Made by a program: the position numbers and the translations under genes | Source: UBA1081 sp045636025 | GTDB lineage: Bacteria > Bacillota > Clostridia > Oscillospirales > Acutalibacteraceae | Assembly (NCBI GenBank): GCA_045636025.1 | Contig: JAZTWP010000013.1 | Location: forward strand, 1 to 38,449 | Direction of reading: 5' to 3' | Length of the DNA stretch: 38,449 bases | The notes under the pieces: model-generated | The model's database searches: none | What the model was told of the DNA's origin: nothing | Seen by the model: only the letters and a program-made list of their open reading frames with translations | Shown here: one piece after another, positions 15,937-24,438 of the stretch | Numbering within the stretch: the first letter of the stretch is position 1 | Layout: each line of letters opens with the position of its first letter

Positions 15937-17481
15937 ATGAAAAAATTCATATCAATTATGATGTCAGTTATAATCCTGATATCTGCAATGTCTGTAATGG
16001 CATTTGCAAATGAAGAAGTCACACCCGTTATTTTTGTTGATGGTATCGGCTCTTCAAACACAGTAAATACAGAAACAGGCGAAACTGTATTTCCTCCCGC
16101 AACTGATGCTATTGTAAGCGGTGTTTCAGAAGCTGCACTTCCTCTTATAAAGTCACTTGTCAGCGGTGATTATGAAGCTGTCAGCGAACCGCTCTGCAAC
16201 GCGCTCGTTACAATTTTTGACGGTATGGCTTGTGACGAAAACGGCAACCCCGTTTACCCCACAACATCTGCATACACAATGCCTGATGCTGAAACAATCC
16301 TTTCAGGTAAAATGGCAATTGACACTCCCAATCTTGGTTTTGATGCAGCAGAAATCACATATTTCAGCTATGACTGGCGTATGGATATGCAGACAGTTGC
16401 ATCTCAGCTTAATGACCTTGTAAAACTTGTAAAAGATGCAACAGGCGCAGACAAAGTAAACCTTGTAGGTTTTAGCATGGGTTCTTGCGTAGTTACTACA
16501 TATCTTCATGATTACGGCTATGAAGATATTGAAGATGTTATTATTCTCTCAGGTGCATTCAATGGTGTTTCAACTTGCGGTGAACCTTTCAGCGGTCAGA
16601 TTGCATTCAATTCTGCAGGTATGGTCACATTCCTTAAGACAATGCTCGGTGACGATTTCTCTGCAACTCTCCTTTCAACACTTATTGACATTCTCAATCA
16701 GTCAGGTATGCTTGACGGTGTTCTTGAATTTGCTGAAGAACTCAACTATGCCATCATTGATGATGTTTTTGAGCTTGGTCTCAAAACAACATTTGCAAGA
16801 ATGGCAGGCATCTGGTCAGTTGTTCCCTACAATATGTATGATGCTGCAAAAGAACTTCTTATCGGAGACAATGTAACAGATGAATTCGTTGCTAAAATCG
16901 ATTACTATCACAATGAAGTTCAGGCAAACAACGAAGAAATTCTCAATGGTGTTATCGAAAACGGTGGCAACCTTGCAATTATTTCAAAATACGGCAGCAC
17001 AATTCCTCCCGTATGCGTAAGTCAGCTCAATATCGGTGATATGGTTATTGATACTGTTTACACATCATTCGGTGCAACTTGTGCAGATGCAAACACAACT
17101 CTCGGTGAAAATTATGTTCAGGCTGCAGATTGCGGTCACAACCACATTTCTCCTGACAATATGATCGATGCTTCAACTGCAGCATTCCCCGAATACACAT
17201 GGTTTGTAAAAGATCTTATGCACGCAGATCATACACCTGCCCAGTGGGAACTTATCAGATTCATCTTTGCATCAGAAGAACAGCCCACAGTAAGCGACAA
17301 TGCAATATATCCCCAGTTCCTCATCAGCGTTTCAGAAGACGAAATCGTTCCTCTTACTGCTGATAACGATACAGGCAAATACGGTCAGTCAACAGATAAA
17401 GTAAGTCTTTATGATATGATCGTTAATACACTCAAGAAAATCATCGATTACATCAAAAACCTTTTTGCAGGTCTTTTCTAA
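15937..17481 (+). CDS. Secreted lipase/acyltransferase-like alpha/beta hydrolase
   Basis: Seen: 514 residues from the ATG at 15937 (SD AAAGGAG, 8 nt); an upstream in-frame ATG at 15910 precedes the SD and is rejected. Signal peptide 1-24 with the cleavage motif AFA/NE. After TPVIFVDGIGSSN (oxyanion-side strand typical of LCAT-like and class-I lipases) comes the nucleophile elbow GFSMGS (Ser about 180) and a likely acid residue in SEDEIVPL near the C-terminus; the His may be in MHADHTP. The overall order resembles the lecithin:cholesterol acyltransferase-like hydrolases. Function: extracellular ester hydrolysis, substrate unknown. A downstream isomerase gene follows after 12 nt, so the two are co-transcribed. 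Confidence 0.8.
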   Translation: MKKFISIMMSVIILISAMSVMAFANEEVTPVIFVDGIGSSNTVNTETGETVFPPATDAIVSGVSEAALPLIKSLVSGDYEAVSEPLCNALVTIFDGMACDENGNPVYPTTSAYTMPDAETILSGKMAIDTPNLGFDAAEITYFSYDWRMDMQTVASQLNDLVKLVKDATGADKVNLVGFSMGSCVVTTYLHDYGYEDIEDVIILSGAFNGVSTCGEPFSGQIAFNSAGMVTFLKTMLGDDFSATLLSTLIDILNQSGMLDGVLEFAEELNYAIIDDVFELGLKTTFARMAGIWSVVPYNMYDAAKELLIGDNVTDEFVAKIDYYHNEVQANNEEILNGVIENGGNLAIISKYGSTIPPVCVSQLNIGDMVIDTVYTSFGATCADANTTLGENYVQAADCGHNHISPDNMIDASTAAFPEYTWFVKDLMHADHTPAQWELIRFIFASEEQPTVSDNAIYPQFLISVSEDEIVPLTADNDTGKYGQSTDKVSLYDMIVNTLKKIIDYIKNLFAGLF

Positions 17482-17493
17482 GGAGATTTCACA

Positions 17494-18258
17494 ATGATTA
17501 AAGTTGGTATTCAGACTTATACTATCCGTGACTACTGCAAAACTATTGAAGACATAGACAAGACTCTCGCTGAGCTTGCGTCATGGGGTGTAAAGGATAT
17601 ACAGATTTCAGGCATCGGCAAGGTTGACTGGAATGAACTTGCCGATACCGTAAAAAAATACGGTATGAATGTATGTGTTACACACACATCATTTGAAAGA
17701 ATGATAAAAGAAACAGATGCTGTTATAGATGAACACATCAATCTCGGCTGTGACTGTCTCGGTATCGGTGCAATGCCCGGTGAATATGAAAGAACTGAAG
17801 AAGGCATTGAAAAATTCTTTGCAGACCTTATTCCAGTTGCAAAGAAAATGAGAGAACGTGGAGTTCATCTTGCATACCACAATCACGATTTTGACCTGAA
17901 GAGATTCGGTGACAAATCAATTCTTGACAGAATGCTTGAACTCGATTCTGACCTTCTCTGGTTTATTCCCGACGTTGCGTGGCTTCACATTGCAGGTGAA
18001 AAACCCGAAGAATATCTCAAGAAAATGCAAGGCAGAGTCAAGGTTCTCCACTTCAAGGATTACAATCCTGTTGAAAATCAGGAACATCCCTGGGCATTCA
18101 CAGAGCTCGGCAAAGGTGTAGTAAACCTTAATGCTTGCTATGAAACAGCAAAAGAAATGGGCATTCCCTACATTATGTTTGAGCAGGACAACAACTGGAC
18201 AGTTGATGCAATGCAGTCAAGCAAAGAAGCTTTTGAATTCATGAAAAATCTAGGCTGA
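17494..18258 (+). CDS. Sugar phosphate isomerase/epimerase (xylose isomerase-like TIM barrel)
   Basis: Seen: 254 residues. The AP-endonuclease-2/IolE-like fold is shown by IKVGIQTYTIRDY at the N-terminus, LAYHNHDFDL (about 128-137, metal His), PDVAWLHIAGE (about 156-166), VKVLHFKDYNP (about 180-190) and ELGKGVVNL plus IMFEQDN near the end, which supply the usual Glu, Asp, His and Glu metal ligands. Family knowledge: hydroxypyruvate isomerases, inosose dehydratases and ketose epimerases share this pattern; the reaction is not decided. No signal peptide, so cytoplasmic. It trails the lipase-like gene (SD GGAG, 8 nt from ATG) and the pair ends in a shared terminator. Confidence 0.88.
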   Translation: MIKVGIQTYTIRDYCKTIEDIDKTLAELASWGVKDIQISGIGKVDWNELADTVKKYGMNVCVTHTSFERMIKETDAVIDEHINLGCDCLGIGAMPGEYERTEEGIEKFFADLIPVAKKMRERGVHLAYHNHDFDLKRFGDKSILDRMLELDSDLLWFIPDVAWLHIAGEKPEEYLKKMQGRVKVLHFKDYNPVENQEHPWAFTELGKGVVNLNACYETAKEMGIPYIMFEQDNNWTVDAMQSSKEAFEFMKNLG

Positions 18259-18267
18259 TAATATGGC

Positions 18268-18308
18268 AAAAAAATTCTCCGTATCATCTGATACGGAGAT
18301 TATTTTTA
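18268..18308. terminator. Bidirectional Rho-independent terminator
   Basis: A perfect 10-bp stem, TCTCCGTATC/GATACGGAGA (18276-18285, 18290-18299), with a 4-nt loop is flanked by TTATTTTTAT on the right and seven A on the left. It ends the lipase-isomerase unit (plus) and the kinase-membrane protein unit (minus). Confidence 0.83.
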
Positions 18309-19025
18309 TCATTCTTCGGTTTCTGCTGAAACAAGATACTGTTTTCTGTATATAAAGAATACAAGAAGAACAACATATTTTATTGTATGAAGAATACTTG
18401 TAAAATCAGGAAGGAAATTGTTTCCTGTGCCTCTTACTACATATATAGAATTGAGTATACCGATAACAAGCTGTACAACCAAAACAAGACAAGTAAGAAG
18501 TGTCAGGTTGTTGAGAAGTTTATTAGGTGTCGAAAGCTTGTATATTTTCCAAAGATAGAAAATAAACGGTGTTGAAACTGAGAAAAACTGCATTGCAATG
18601 TTTATAACGGCAGTTATAGCAACAATATTGTTTCTTGACTGAATTTCTGACGGAGTGAGCATTTCTGCAACATTATACTGTGCAATGGCATAAGCTGAAA
18701 CCATTGCAAAAGCTGTAAGAATCACAGTTGCAACTATGCATATGACAGATAAAATTGTAAGATTTCTGCCCATATAATAGTTTTCATTCTTCTCACAGAG
18801 TTTACATGCCTTGTTGACAATTGTAAAACCTCTTATCTGCATTACATAGTAAAAAATTACAGACACAACAGCAACACATGAACATACATTTTCAACCACG
18901 GCAGAAATCCCGTCTATTCTGCTTACATTGCTGATAATAGAATTCAGAATAAGAGCAATTGCGGTAACAATGAAAACAGAAGAAGCTTTTATATCAAGCC
19001 CTTTGGCTATTTCACTTTTTTTCAT
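18309..19025 (-). CDS. Integral membrane protein of unknown function
   Basis: Not recognised. Seen: 238 residues with about six hydrophobic helices (around 15-32, 42-65, 90-115, 130-160, 170-192 and 213-230) and a short polar C-terminus. A CKLCEK pair lies in the first cytoplasmic or external loop (about 75-80), too little for a metal site. The gene begins 10 nt after the NahK-like kinase gene with a strong SD (GGAG, 6 nt), so it is co-transcribed with it; whether the two act together is unknown. It resembles no transporter family that can be named from the sequence. Confidence 0.75.
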   Translation of the reverse strand: MKKSEIAKGLDIKASSVFIVTAIALILNSIISNVSRIDGISAVVENVCSCVAVVSVIFYYVMQIRGFTIVNKACKLCEKNENYYMGRNLTILSVICIVATVILTAFAMVSAYAIAQYNVAEMLTPSEIQSRNNIVAITAVINIAMQFFSVSTPFIFYLWKIYKLSTPNKLLNNLTLLTCLVLVVQLVIGILNSIYVVRGTGNNFLPDFTSILHTIKYVVLLVFFIYRKQYLVSAETEE

Positions 19026-19035
19026 TATTGTCTCC

Positions 19036-20154
19036 TTACAGAGCCTTGTAAGCCTCTTGAGTAACTCTCATCATTTCATCCATCTTGCTTTCCATATCAG
19101 CAACGAGTTTGAACTGTGTACGGCATCTGTCAAGGTTATGTTCAGGATACTTTGTGCCGAAGTATACGTCACCGTCAATGTAATCTGCAAGGAATCTCAT
19201 ACCGCATTCAAGTGTAAGAAGCTTTGCTGAAAATGGAAGGTATTCAATTTCCTTTTCATTAAGGCTCTTACCTGCTGTTGAAAGATAACCCTTTACATAC
19301 TTTTCGTAAAGGTTGATATCCATTGAAACCTTTGAGAGGTCTTTTTCATCTTCGGCAGCTGTGCTTGCACCGAAGCGGATAGCGTCACCGAAGTCATAAA
19401 GTGCAGAGCCGGGCATAACAGTGTCAAGGTCTACAATACATACAGCTTCGTTTGTGTCTTTATCAAACATAATATTGTTAAGCTTTGTATCGTTATGTGT
19501 AACACGCACGGGGATTTCGCCCTTTGCGATAAGATCAACAATCACCTTTGTGTCATCTTCTCTTGCAAAAGCAAACTCAAGTTCGGGAAGTACATTTTCT
19601 TTTCTGCCTGATGCATTCTTCTCTGCAGAAGCTTTGAGATTGAGGAATCTCTTGTATGTATCGTGGAAGAAAGGAATTGTGTCAAAAAGAGTTTCACCGG
19701 GGAAATCAGCAAGCTGTGACTGGAATTTACCGAATGCAGCACCTGCCGTGTAGAAAATCTCATCGTTTTCAATACTGTCATAAGAGAAAGCATTGTCAAC
19801 AAAGTTATAGAATCTCCAGCATTCACCGACTGAATCAAAGAAACAATTCTTACCGTCAAGAGTAAAGTAAACAGAAAGTGTTTCTCTGTTGGGGTCACCG
19901 CCTTCTTCTGCAATCTTTTTGCGAAGATGGTCTGTAACACGCATTGCATTATCCATAAGCTCAACAGGCTTTTTGAAAACTGCAACATTAATCATCTGGA
20001 GAAGTCTTTTTTCTCCGCCTTCAAATTCTATAACATATGTACGGTTAATATGACCAGCGTGAATCATACTCCAACTTGTCATTTTTCCGCCGATACCGTA
20101 TGCTTCAAGAATCTCATCTATTGTCAACGGGAGTTTATCTTCAATAATTGCCAT
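19036..20154 (-). CDS. APH-fold sugar kinase, NahK-like (putative N-acetylhexosamine 1-kinase)
   Basis: Seen: 372 residues. Kinase-like phosphotransferase motifs: THNDTKLNNIMFD (catalytic loop, Asp in HND, about 219-231), VDLDTVMPGS (metal Asp, about 240-249) and LYDFGDAIR (about 251-259). The DLDTVMPG...DFGDAIR combination is characteristic of the NahK group rather than of antibiotic phosphotransferases. Family knowledge: NahK phosphorylates GlcNAc/GalNAc at C1 in the lacto-N-biose/galacto-N-biose pathway; the partner phosphorylase is not in this window, so the substrate is an inference. Cytoplasmic. First gene of a two-gene unit with a strong promoter. SD AAGGA is rather far (12 nt) from the ATG. 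Confidence 0.8.
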   Translation of the reverse strand: MAIIEDKLPLTIDEILEAYGIGGKMTSWSMIHAGHINRTYVIEFEGGEKRLLQMINVAVFKKPVELMDNAMRVTDHLRKKIAEEGGDPNRETLSVYFTLDGKNCFFDSVGECWRFYNFVDNAFSYDSIENDEIFYTAGAAFGKFQSQLADFPGETLFDTIPFFHDTYKRFLNLKASAEKNASGRKENVLPELEFAFAREDDTKVIVDLIAKGEIPVRVTHNDTKLNNIMFDKDTNEAVCIVDLDTVMPGSALYDFGDAIRFGASTAAEDEKDLSKVSMDINLYEKYVKGYLSTAGKSLNEKEIEYLPFSAKLLTLECGMRFLADYIDGDVYFGTKYPEHNLDRCRTQFKLVADMESKMDEMMRVTQEAYKAL

Positions 20155-20203
20155 TTTTCAATCATGTCCTTTCAATAATCGTAGTTACGATATTCCGAAT
20201 GTA

Positions 20204-20232
20204 ATTATATACTTTTTTTCTAATTTAGTCAA
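20204..20232 (-). promoter_or_regulatory. sigma-A promoter of the NahK-like kinase unit
   Basis: TTGACT (20232-20227), 17 nt, TATAAT (20209-20204) on the minus strand, near consensus. Confidence 0.75.
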
Positions 20233-20250
20233 CAATTTTTATTATAATAC

Positions 20251-20279
20251 TTTACATAAACAAAAAAATAATGTAAAAT
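20251..20279 (+). promoter_or_regulatory. sigma-A promoter of the pyrH operon
   Basis: TTTACA (20251-20256), 17 nt, TAAAAT (20274-20279), 39 nt before the pyrH start; divergent from the kinase promoter. Confidence 0.68.
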
Positions 20280-20318
20280 AAATGAAACAGATGACAAAAC
20301 ACGGAGGTATTCTTTTAT

Positions 20319-21026
20319 ATGGACAAAAAATTCAACAGAATTCTCTTAAAACTCAGCGGTGAAGTTCTTGCCGGCGAAAAGAAACATGGTATTGATTTTG
20401 ATACTGTTGCAAGTGTTTGCAAAGTTATAAAAAAATGTACAGACATCGGTGTACAGATCGGTATCGTTGTAGGTGGCGGCAATTTCTGGAGAGGCAGATC
20501 AAGCGGCAGCATGGACAGAACAAGAGCGGACCACATCGGTATGCTCGCAACAACAATGAACGCTCTTGCAGTTGCAGATACCCTTGAAGCAATGGGTGTT
20601 AATGTAAGAGTTCAGACTGCAATTGAAATGAGACAGATTGCTGAGCCTTACATCAGAAACAAAGCTGTAAGACATTTTGAAAAAGGCAGAGTTGTTATCT
20701 TCGGTTGCGGAACAGGTTCACCCTACTTCAGCACAGATACAGCAGCATCACTCAGAGCAGCAGAAATCAATGCTGATGTTATGCTCAAGGCTACAAACGT
20801 TGACGGTGTTTATGATAAAGACCCCAACAAGTTTGATGACGCTGTGAAGTTCAACACTCTCACACACGCAGAAGTTGTTGAAAAAGGCTACGGTGTTATG
20901 GACAGCACAGCAGCAGCTCTTTGCAAAGACAACAATATCCCCATTCTTGTTTTCAATCTTCAGGATCCCGAAAATATCTTCAGAGCTGTTACAGGCGAAG
21001 ATATCGGCACTCTTGTTATAGACTGA
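20319..21026 (+). CDS. pyrH: UMP kinase
   Basis: Seen: 235 residues. The amino-acid-kinase fold is shown by ILLKLSGEVLAG (residues about 8-19), IVVGGGNFWRGR (about 49-60), FGCGTGSPYFSTDTAA (about 128-143) and the C-terminal FNLQDPENI and GTLV, all diagnostic of bacterial PyrH. It phosphorylates UMP to UDP with ATP and is usually controlled by GTP and UTP. First gene of a long operon that continues with frr, uppS, cdsA, dxr, rseP and ispG. SD GGAGGT. Confidence 0.97.
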   Translation: MDKKFNRILLKLSGEVLAGEKKHGIDFDTVASVCKVIKKCTDIGVQIGIVVGGGNFWRGRSSGSMDRTRADHIGMLATTMNALAVADTLEAMGVNVRVQTAIEMRQIAEPYIRNKAVRHFEKGRVVIFGCGTGSPYFSTDTAASLRAAEINADVMLKATNVDGVYDKDPNKFDDAVKFNTLTHAEVVEKGYGVMDSTAAALCKDNNIPILVFNLQDPENIFRAVTGEDIGTLVID

Positions 21027-21057
21027 TACATAATCAATAATTTACGGAGGTTATCTC

Positions 21058-21618
21058 ATGGAACTTAAAGAACTTTATGAAAGCACCAAAACCAGAATGA
21101 CAAAGACTATCAACGCACTTCACGCTGAATATGACTCAATCAGAGCAGGCAGAGCAAGCGCTAAGGTACTTGATAAAATACAGGCTGACTACTACGGCAC
21201 TCCCACTCCCATCAACCAGATGGCAAGCGTTTCAAATGCTGATGCAAGAACTCTTGTTATCCAGCCCTGGGACAAATCAGCTCTCACTCTTATCTGTAAA
21301 GCTATCCAGCAGTCAGATCTCGGCATCAATCCTCAGAACGACGGTATTGTTATCCGTCTTAACTTCCCCCCTCTCACAGAGGAAAGAAGAAAGCAGCTCA
21401 CAAAGGATATTTCTAAGATTGCAGAAGATTCAAAAGTTGCTGTACGTCAGATCAGACGTGACTCTATTGACAAGATAAAGGCTGCTAAAAAAGCAAACGA
21501 AATTACAGAAGACGATCAGAAATCCGGTGAAGACAAGATTCAGAAGATCACAGACGATTTTGTTAAGCAGATTGAAGAAATTGAAAAAGCAAAATCAGCT
21601 GAGATCATGGAGATCTGA
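21058..21618 (+). CDS. frr: Ribosome recycling factor
   Basis: Seen: 186 residues, standard length. Features of the three-helix bundle and hinge are present: SIRAGRASAKVLDKI (about 28-42), VIQPWDKSAL (about 76-85), NDGIVIRLNFPPLTEERRK (about 101-119) and a charged C-terminal helix. With EF-G it splits post-termination ribosomes. It lies 31 nt after pyrH and 2 nt before uppS, with a strong SD (GGAGGT). The start ATG at 21058 gives the conserved N-terminus. Confidence 0.97.
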   Translation: MELKELYESTKTRMTKTINALHAEYDSIRAGRASAKVLDKIQADYYGTPTPINQMASVSNADARTLVIQPWDKSALTLICKAIQQSDLGINPQNDGIVIRLNFPPLTEERRKQLTKDISKIAEDSKVAVRQIRRDSIDKIKAAKKANEITEDDQKSGEDKIQKITDDFVKQIEEIEKAKSAEIMEI

Positions 21619-21620
21619 TA

Positions 21621-22358
21621 ATGGCTGACAATAAATGTCTGCCCGAATTTTCTGTTCTCCCCCGCCATGTTGGTTTCATAATGGACGGTAACGGAAGATG
21701 GGCAAAGAACAGAGGTCTGCCCCGAAGTGAAGGCCACAAGGAAGGTGCAAAAACCTTCAGAAGAATCGGTGAATATGCCGGTGACCTTGGTATTGAAGTT
21801 GCAACATTCTACGCTTTCTCAACAGAAAACTGGAAACGTCCCGAAGCTGAAGTGAACGCAATTATGGCACTCTTCGGTGATTATCTAAATGAGGTAATTG
21901 ACAGAATCAGAGAAAATGAAGAAAAAGGCATCAGACTAAGATTCATAGGAGACAGAAGCGGTATTTCTCAGGAACTTCTTAATCTTATGGACTACACGGA
22001 GCAGCTCACAAAAGACAAAAAACGCATAACACTCAATATTGCAATCAATTACGGAGGCAGACACGAAATCGCTTCCGCTGTGAAAGAAATTGCAAAAAAA
22101 GCCGTAAAGGGCGAAATTAATCCCGAAAATATTGATGAAAATATGATTTCAGACTATCTTTATACACAAGGTCAGCCTGATCCGGATCTCATCATCCGTC
22201 CCAGCGGTGAATTCAGAACATCTAACTTCCTCACCTGGCAGGGTGCATATTCCGAACTCTGGTTCTCAGATGTACTCTGGCCCGACTTTACAGAAGAGCA
22301 TTTCAACGATGCTCTGAGAGCTTACGAGCAAAGAAATCGTCGTTTCGGCGGTGTATAA
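21621..22358 (+). CDS. uppS: Isoprenyl transferase (undecaprenyl diphosphate synthase)
   Basis: Seen: 245 residues. HVGFIMDGNGRWAKNRG (16-32) carries the catalytic Asp22 and the diphosphate-binding loop; FYAFSTENWKRP, LNIAINYGGR and RPSGEFRTSNFLTWQ follow as in cis-prenyltransferases. It makes the undecaprenyl carrier for peptidoglycan and other wall polymers from FPP and IPP. Its SD (GGAG, 8 nt from ATG) lies inside the end of frr. A strong hairpin without a T tract separates it from cdsA. Confidence 0.96.
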   Translation: MADNKCLPEFSVLPRHVGFIMDGNGRWAKNRGLPRSEGHKEGAKTFRRIGEYAGDLGIEVATFYAFSTENWKRPEAEVNAIMALFGDYLNEVIDRIRENEEKGIRLRFIGDRSGISQELLNLMDYTEQLTKDKKRITLNIAINYGGRHEIASAVKEIAKKAVKGEINPENIDENMISDYLYTQGQPDPDLIIRPSGEFRTSNFLTWQGAYSELWFSDVLWPDFTEEHFNDALRAYEQRNRRFGGV

Positions 22359-22365
22359 TTCAGCT

Positions 22366-22399
22366 TTTCAGCGGAACTGTTTTTTCGGTTCCGCTGAAA
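22366..22399 (+). other. Intergenic hairpin between uppS and cdsA, not a terminator
   Basis: TTTCAGCGGAAC (22366-22377) pairs perfectly with GTTCCGCTGAAA (22388-22399), a 12-bp stem with a 10-nt U-rich loop. No T run follows, and the genes on both sides belong to one conserved cluster, so processing or mRNA stabilisation is more likely than termination. Confidence 0.7.
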
Positions 22400-22425
22400 G
22401 TGTTGTTAATGAAAGGTAATATATT

Positions 22426-23265
22426 ATGAAAACTCGCATTATAACAGCATTGGCAGCAATAATTGTGATTCTTGTGCCCTGTTTTGTATTACTTCACACA
22501 TTTGCATTACCCCTTATTGTAGGCATTTTTGCAGCAATTGCAGTTTATGAAGTAATCAATGCAACAGGCGGAAAAAATAAAGTACTTCTTGCAATAAGCT
22601 GTCTGACAGCCGCTGCTGTTCCGTTCATTTTTCACTTTGACATTAAAATTCCGTTTATGCCCGTTGCTATCATCTACGCTCTGGCATACTTTATAATAAT
22701 GGTGCCTATGCACAAAAAGACAAAATTCAACGATGTTATAACAGCCCTTTTTGCTACACTTGCAATTCCCTGCTCACTTTCAGTTTTTGTTCTTCTGCGT
22801 GACGTTTATATTGCTGACAGCGAAAAATACACAAAAGCTTCAGGTGTATTCTTTATACTCTTTGCAATGTTCTGTGCATGGATGACAGACACTTTTGCAT
22901 ACTTCTCAGGCAGATTCCTCGGCAAACACAAACTCTGTCCCAATGTAAGCCCAAACAAGACAATTGAAGGTGCTGTAGGCGGTGTTATCGGCAATATAAT
23001 TGCAAGCTCGGTAATGTTCATTATTTTTGACAAATACTTCTTCACAATGCATACAATAGCACTGTGGCAGATTATAATTATAAGCATAGTACTTTCTGTT
23101 GTAAGTATGTTCGGTGACCTCTCCGCATCACTTATAAAAAGAAATCACGGAATCAAAGATTTCGGAAACATTTTCCCCGGCCACGGCGGCGTAATGGACA
23201 GAATAGACAGTTGTCTCTTCGTTCTCCCGGCACTTTATGCCGCAATATATTTTATTAACATCTGA
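22426..23265 (+). CDS. cdsA: Phosphatidate cytidylyltransferase (CDP-diglyceride synthase)
   Basis: Seen: 279 residues with about eight membrane helices. The family signature is intact near the C-terminus: SASLIKRNHGIKDFGNIFPG followed by HGGVMDRIDS, equivalent to S-x-L-x-K-R-x4-K-D...H-G-G-x-x-D-R. It makes CDP-diacylglycerol from phosphatidate and CTP for phospholipid synthesis. SD AAAGGT lies 8 nt before the ATG. The dxr gene follows 11 nt downstream. Confidence 0.96.
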   Translation: MKTRIITALAAIIVILVPCFVLLHTFALPLIVGIFAAIAVYEVINATGGKNKVLLAISCLTAAAVPFIFHFDIKIPFMPVAIIYALAYFIIMVPMHKKTKFNDVITALFATLAIPCSLSVFVLLRDVYIADSEKYTKASGVFFILFAMFCAWMTDTFAYFSGRFLGKHKLCPNVSPNKTIEGAVGGVIGNIIASSVMFIIFDKYFFTMHTIALWQIIIISIVLSVVSMFGDLSASLIKRNHGIKDFGNIFPGHGGVMDRIDSCLFVLPALYAAIYFINI

Positions 23266-23276
23266 GGTTGATAATA

Positions 23277-24422
23277 ATGAAAAAAATAGCTATTCTCGGT
23301 TCAACAGGTTCAATCGGTACTCAGTCAATAGACGTTGCTCTTAAACACGGATACAAAGTCACAGCACTGACTGCTCATTCAAACCATAAGATTCTTGAAG
23401 AACAGGCAAGACTTATGAAACCTGAAAAAGTGGCATTGTTTGATGAAAACGGTGCAAAAGCACTCAGAACTGCCCTCGCGGATACAGACATAAAAGTCCT
23501 CTCTGGTATGGACGGTATTATTGAATGTGCCGCAGATACAGATGCTGATACAGTCATTAACTCCATTGTAGGTATGGCAGGTCTCAGACCGACTCTTGCA
23601 GTTATAAATGCAGGAAAAACACTCGCTCTTGCAAACAAAGAATCCCTTGTTGCGGGCGGTCAACTTGTTATGGATGCCGCAAAGAAGAATAACGTTTCAA
23701 TTCTTCCCGTAGACAGTGAGCATTCTGCAATTTTCCAGTGTCTTGAGGGGAAACCTTCCAACAAAGCACTCAAAAAGATCATTCTTACAGCTTCAGGCGG
23801 TCCGTTCTTCGGTAAAACAAAAGAAGACATGCAGAATATGACTGCTGTCGATGCACTCAAACATCCAAACTGGAGTATGGGTGCAAAAATCACAATTGAC
23901 TCTGCAACAATGTTCAACAAAGGTCTTGAACTTATTGAAGCTGTATGGCTTTTCGGTGTTTCTCCCGACATGATAGACATTGTTGTGCACAGAGAAAGTA
24001 TTGTACACTCAATGGTGCAGTATGACGATAATTCTGTTATCGCTCAGCTCGGTCTTCCCGATATGAGAATACCCATACAGTATGCACTCACCTACCCTGA
24101 AAGATTTGAATCTCCCGTTGGCGAGATTGACTTTGCAGAAATGGGTAAACTTACATTCTACAAACCCGATTACGAAACATTCCGCTGCATAGACATATGC
24201 AGAAATGCAATAAACCAGGGCGGTCTTATGCCCTCTGCAGTAAATTCTGCAAACGAAGAAGTAAACAGACTCTTCCGTGAGGGGAAAATCAGATTCAATG
24301 ATATTCCCGACCTTATCCTCAAAGGTGCAGCCGCTGCTCCTGTTATGGATACATTTACCGTTGACGATATTGATAATTCTGATAAAATAGTCAGAGAAGC
24401 GGTTATTGATTCAATCAATTGA
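23277..24422 (+). CDS. dxr: 1-deoxy-D-xylulose 5-phosphate reductoisomerase
   Basis: Seen: 381 residues from the ATG at 23277. GSTGSIGTQ (8-16) is the NADPH-binding loop; NKESLVAGG (about 121-129), PVDSEHSAIFQCL (about 142-154) and ASGGPF hold metal and substrate ligands. It catalyses the first committed step of the MEP isoprenoid pathway. Start: a TTG at 23268 is in frame, but GAGG lies 9 nt before the ATG, so the ATG is chosen. With ispG two genes downstream it shows the organism uses the MEP route, feeding the adjacent uppS. Confidence 0.97.
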   Translation: MKKIAILGSTGSIGTQSIDVALKHGYKVTALTAHSNHKILEEQARLMKPEKVALFDENGAKALRTALADTDIKVLSGMDGIIECAADTDADTVINSIVGMAGLRPTLAVINAGKTLALANKESLVAGGQLVMDAAKKNNVSILPVDSEHSAIFQCLEGKPSNKALKKIILTASGGPFFGKTKEDMQNMTAVDALKHPNWSMGAKITIDSATMFNKGLELIEAVWLFGVSPDMIDIVVHRESIVHSMVQYDDNSVIAQLGLPDMRIPIQYALTYPERFESPVGEIDFAEMGKLTFYKPDYETFRCIDICRNAINQGGLMPSAVNSANEEVNRLFREGKIRFNDIPDLILKGAAAAPVMDTFTVDDIDNSDKIVREAVIDSIN

Positions 24423-24438
24423 AAGGATTGACATTTTC

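Noticed and set aside
15780..16061. 94-codon in-frame N-terminal extension of metG
   Set aside because: It crosses the metG promoter, the SD and the divergent lipase-like gene start; the ATG at 15779 with GGAGG gives the canonical MetRS N-terminus.
22366..22425. Rho-independent terminator after uppS
   Set aside because: The stem is strong but the next bases are GTGTTGTTAATG with no T tract, and the gene order across it is a conserved operon.
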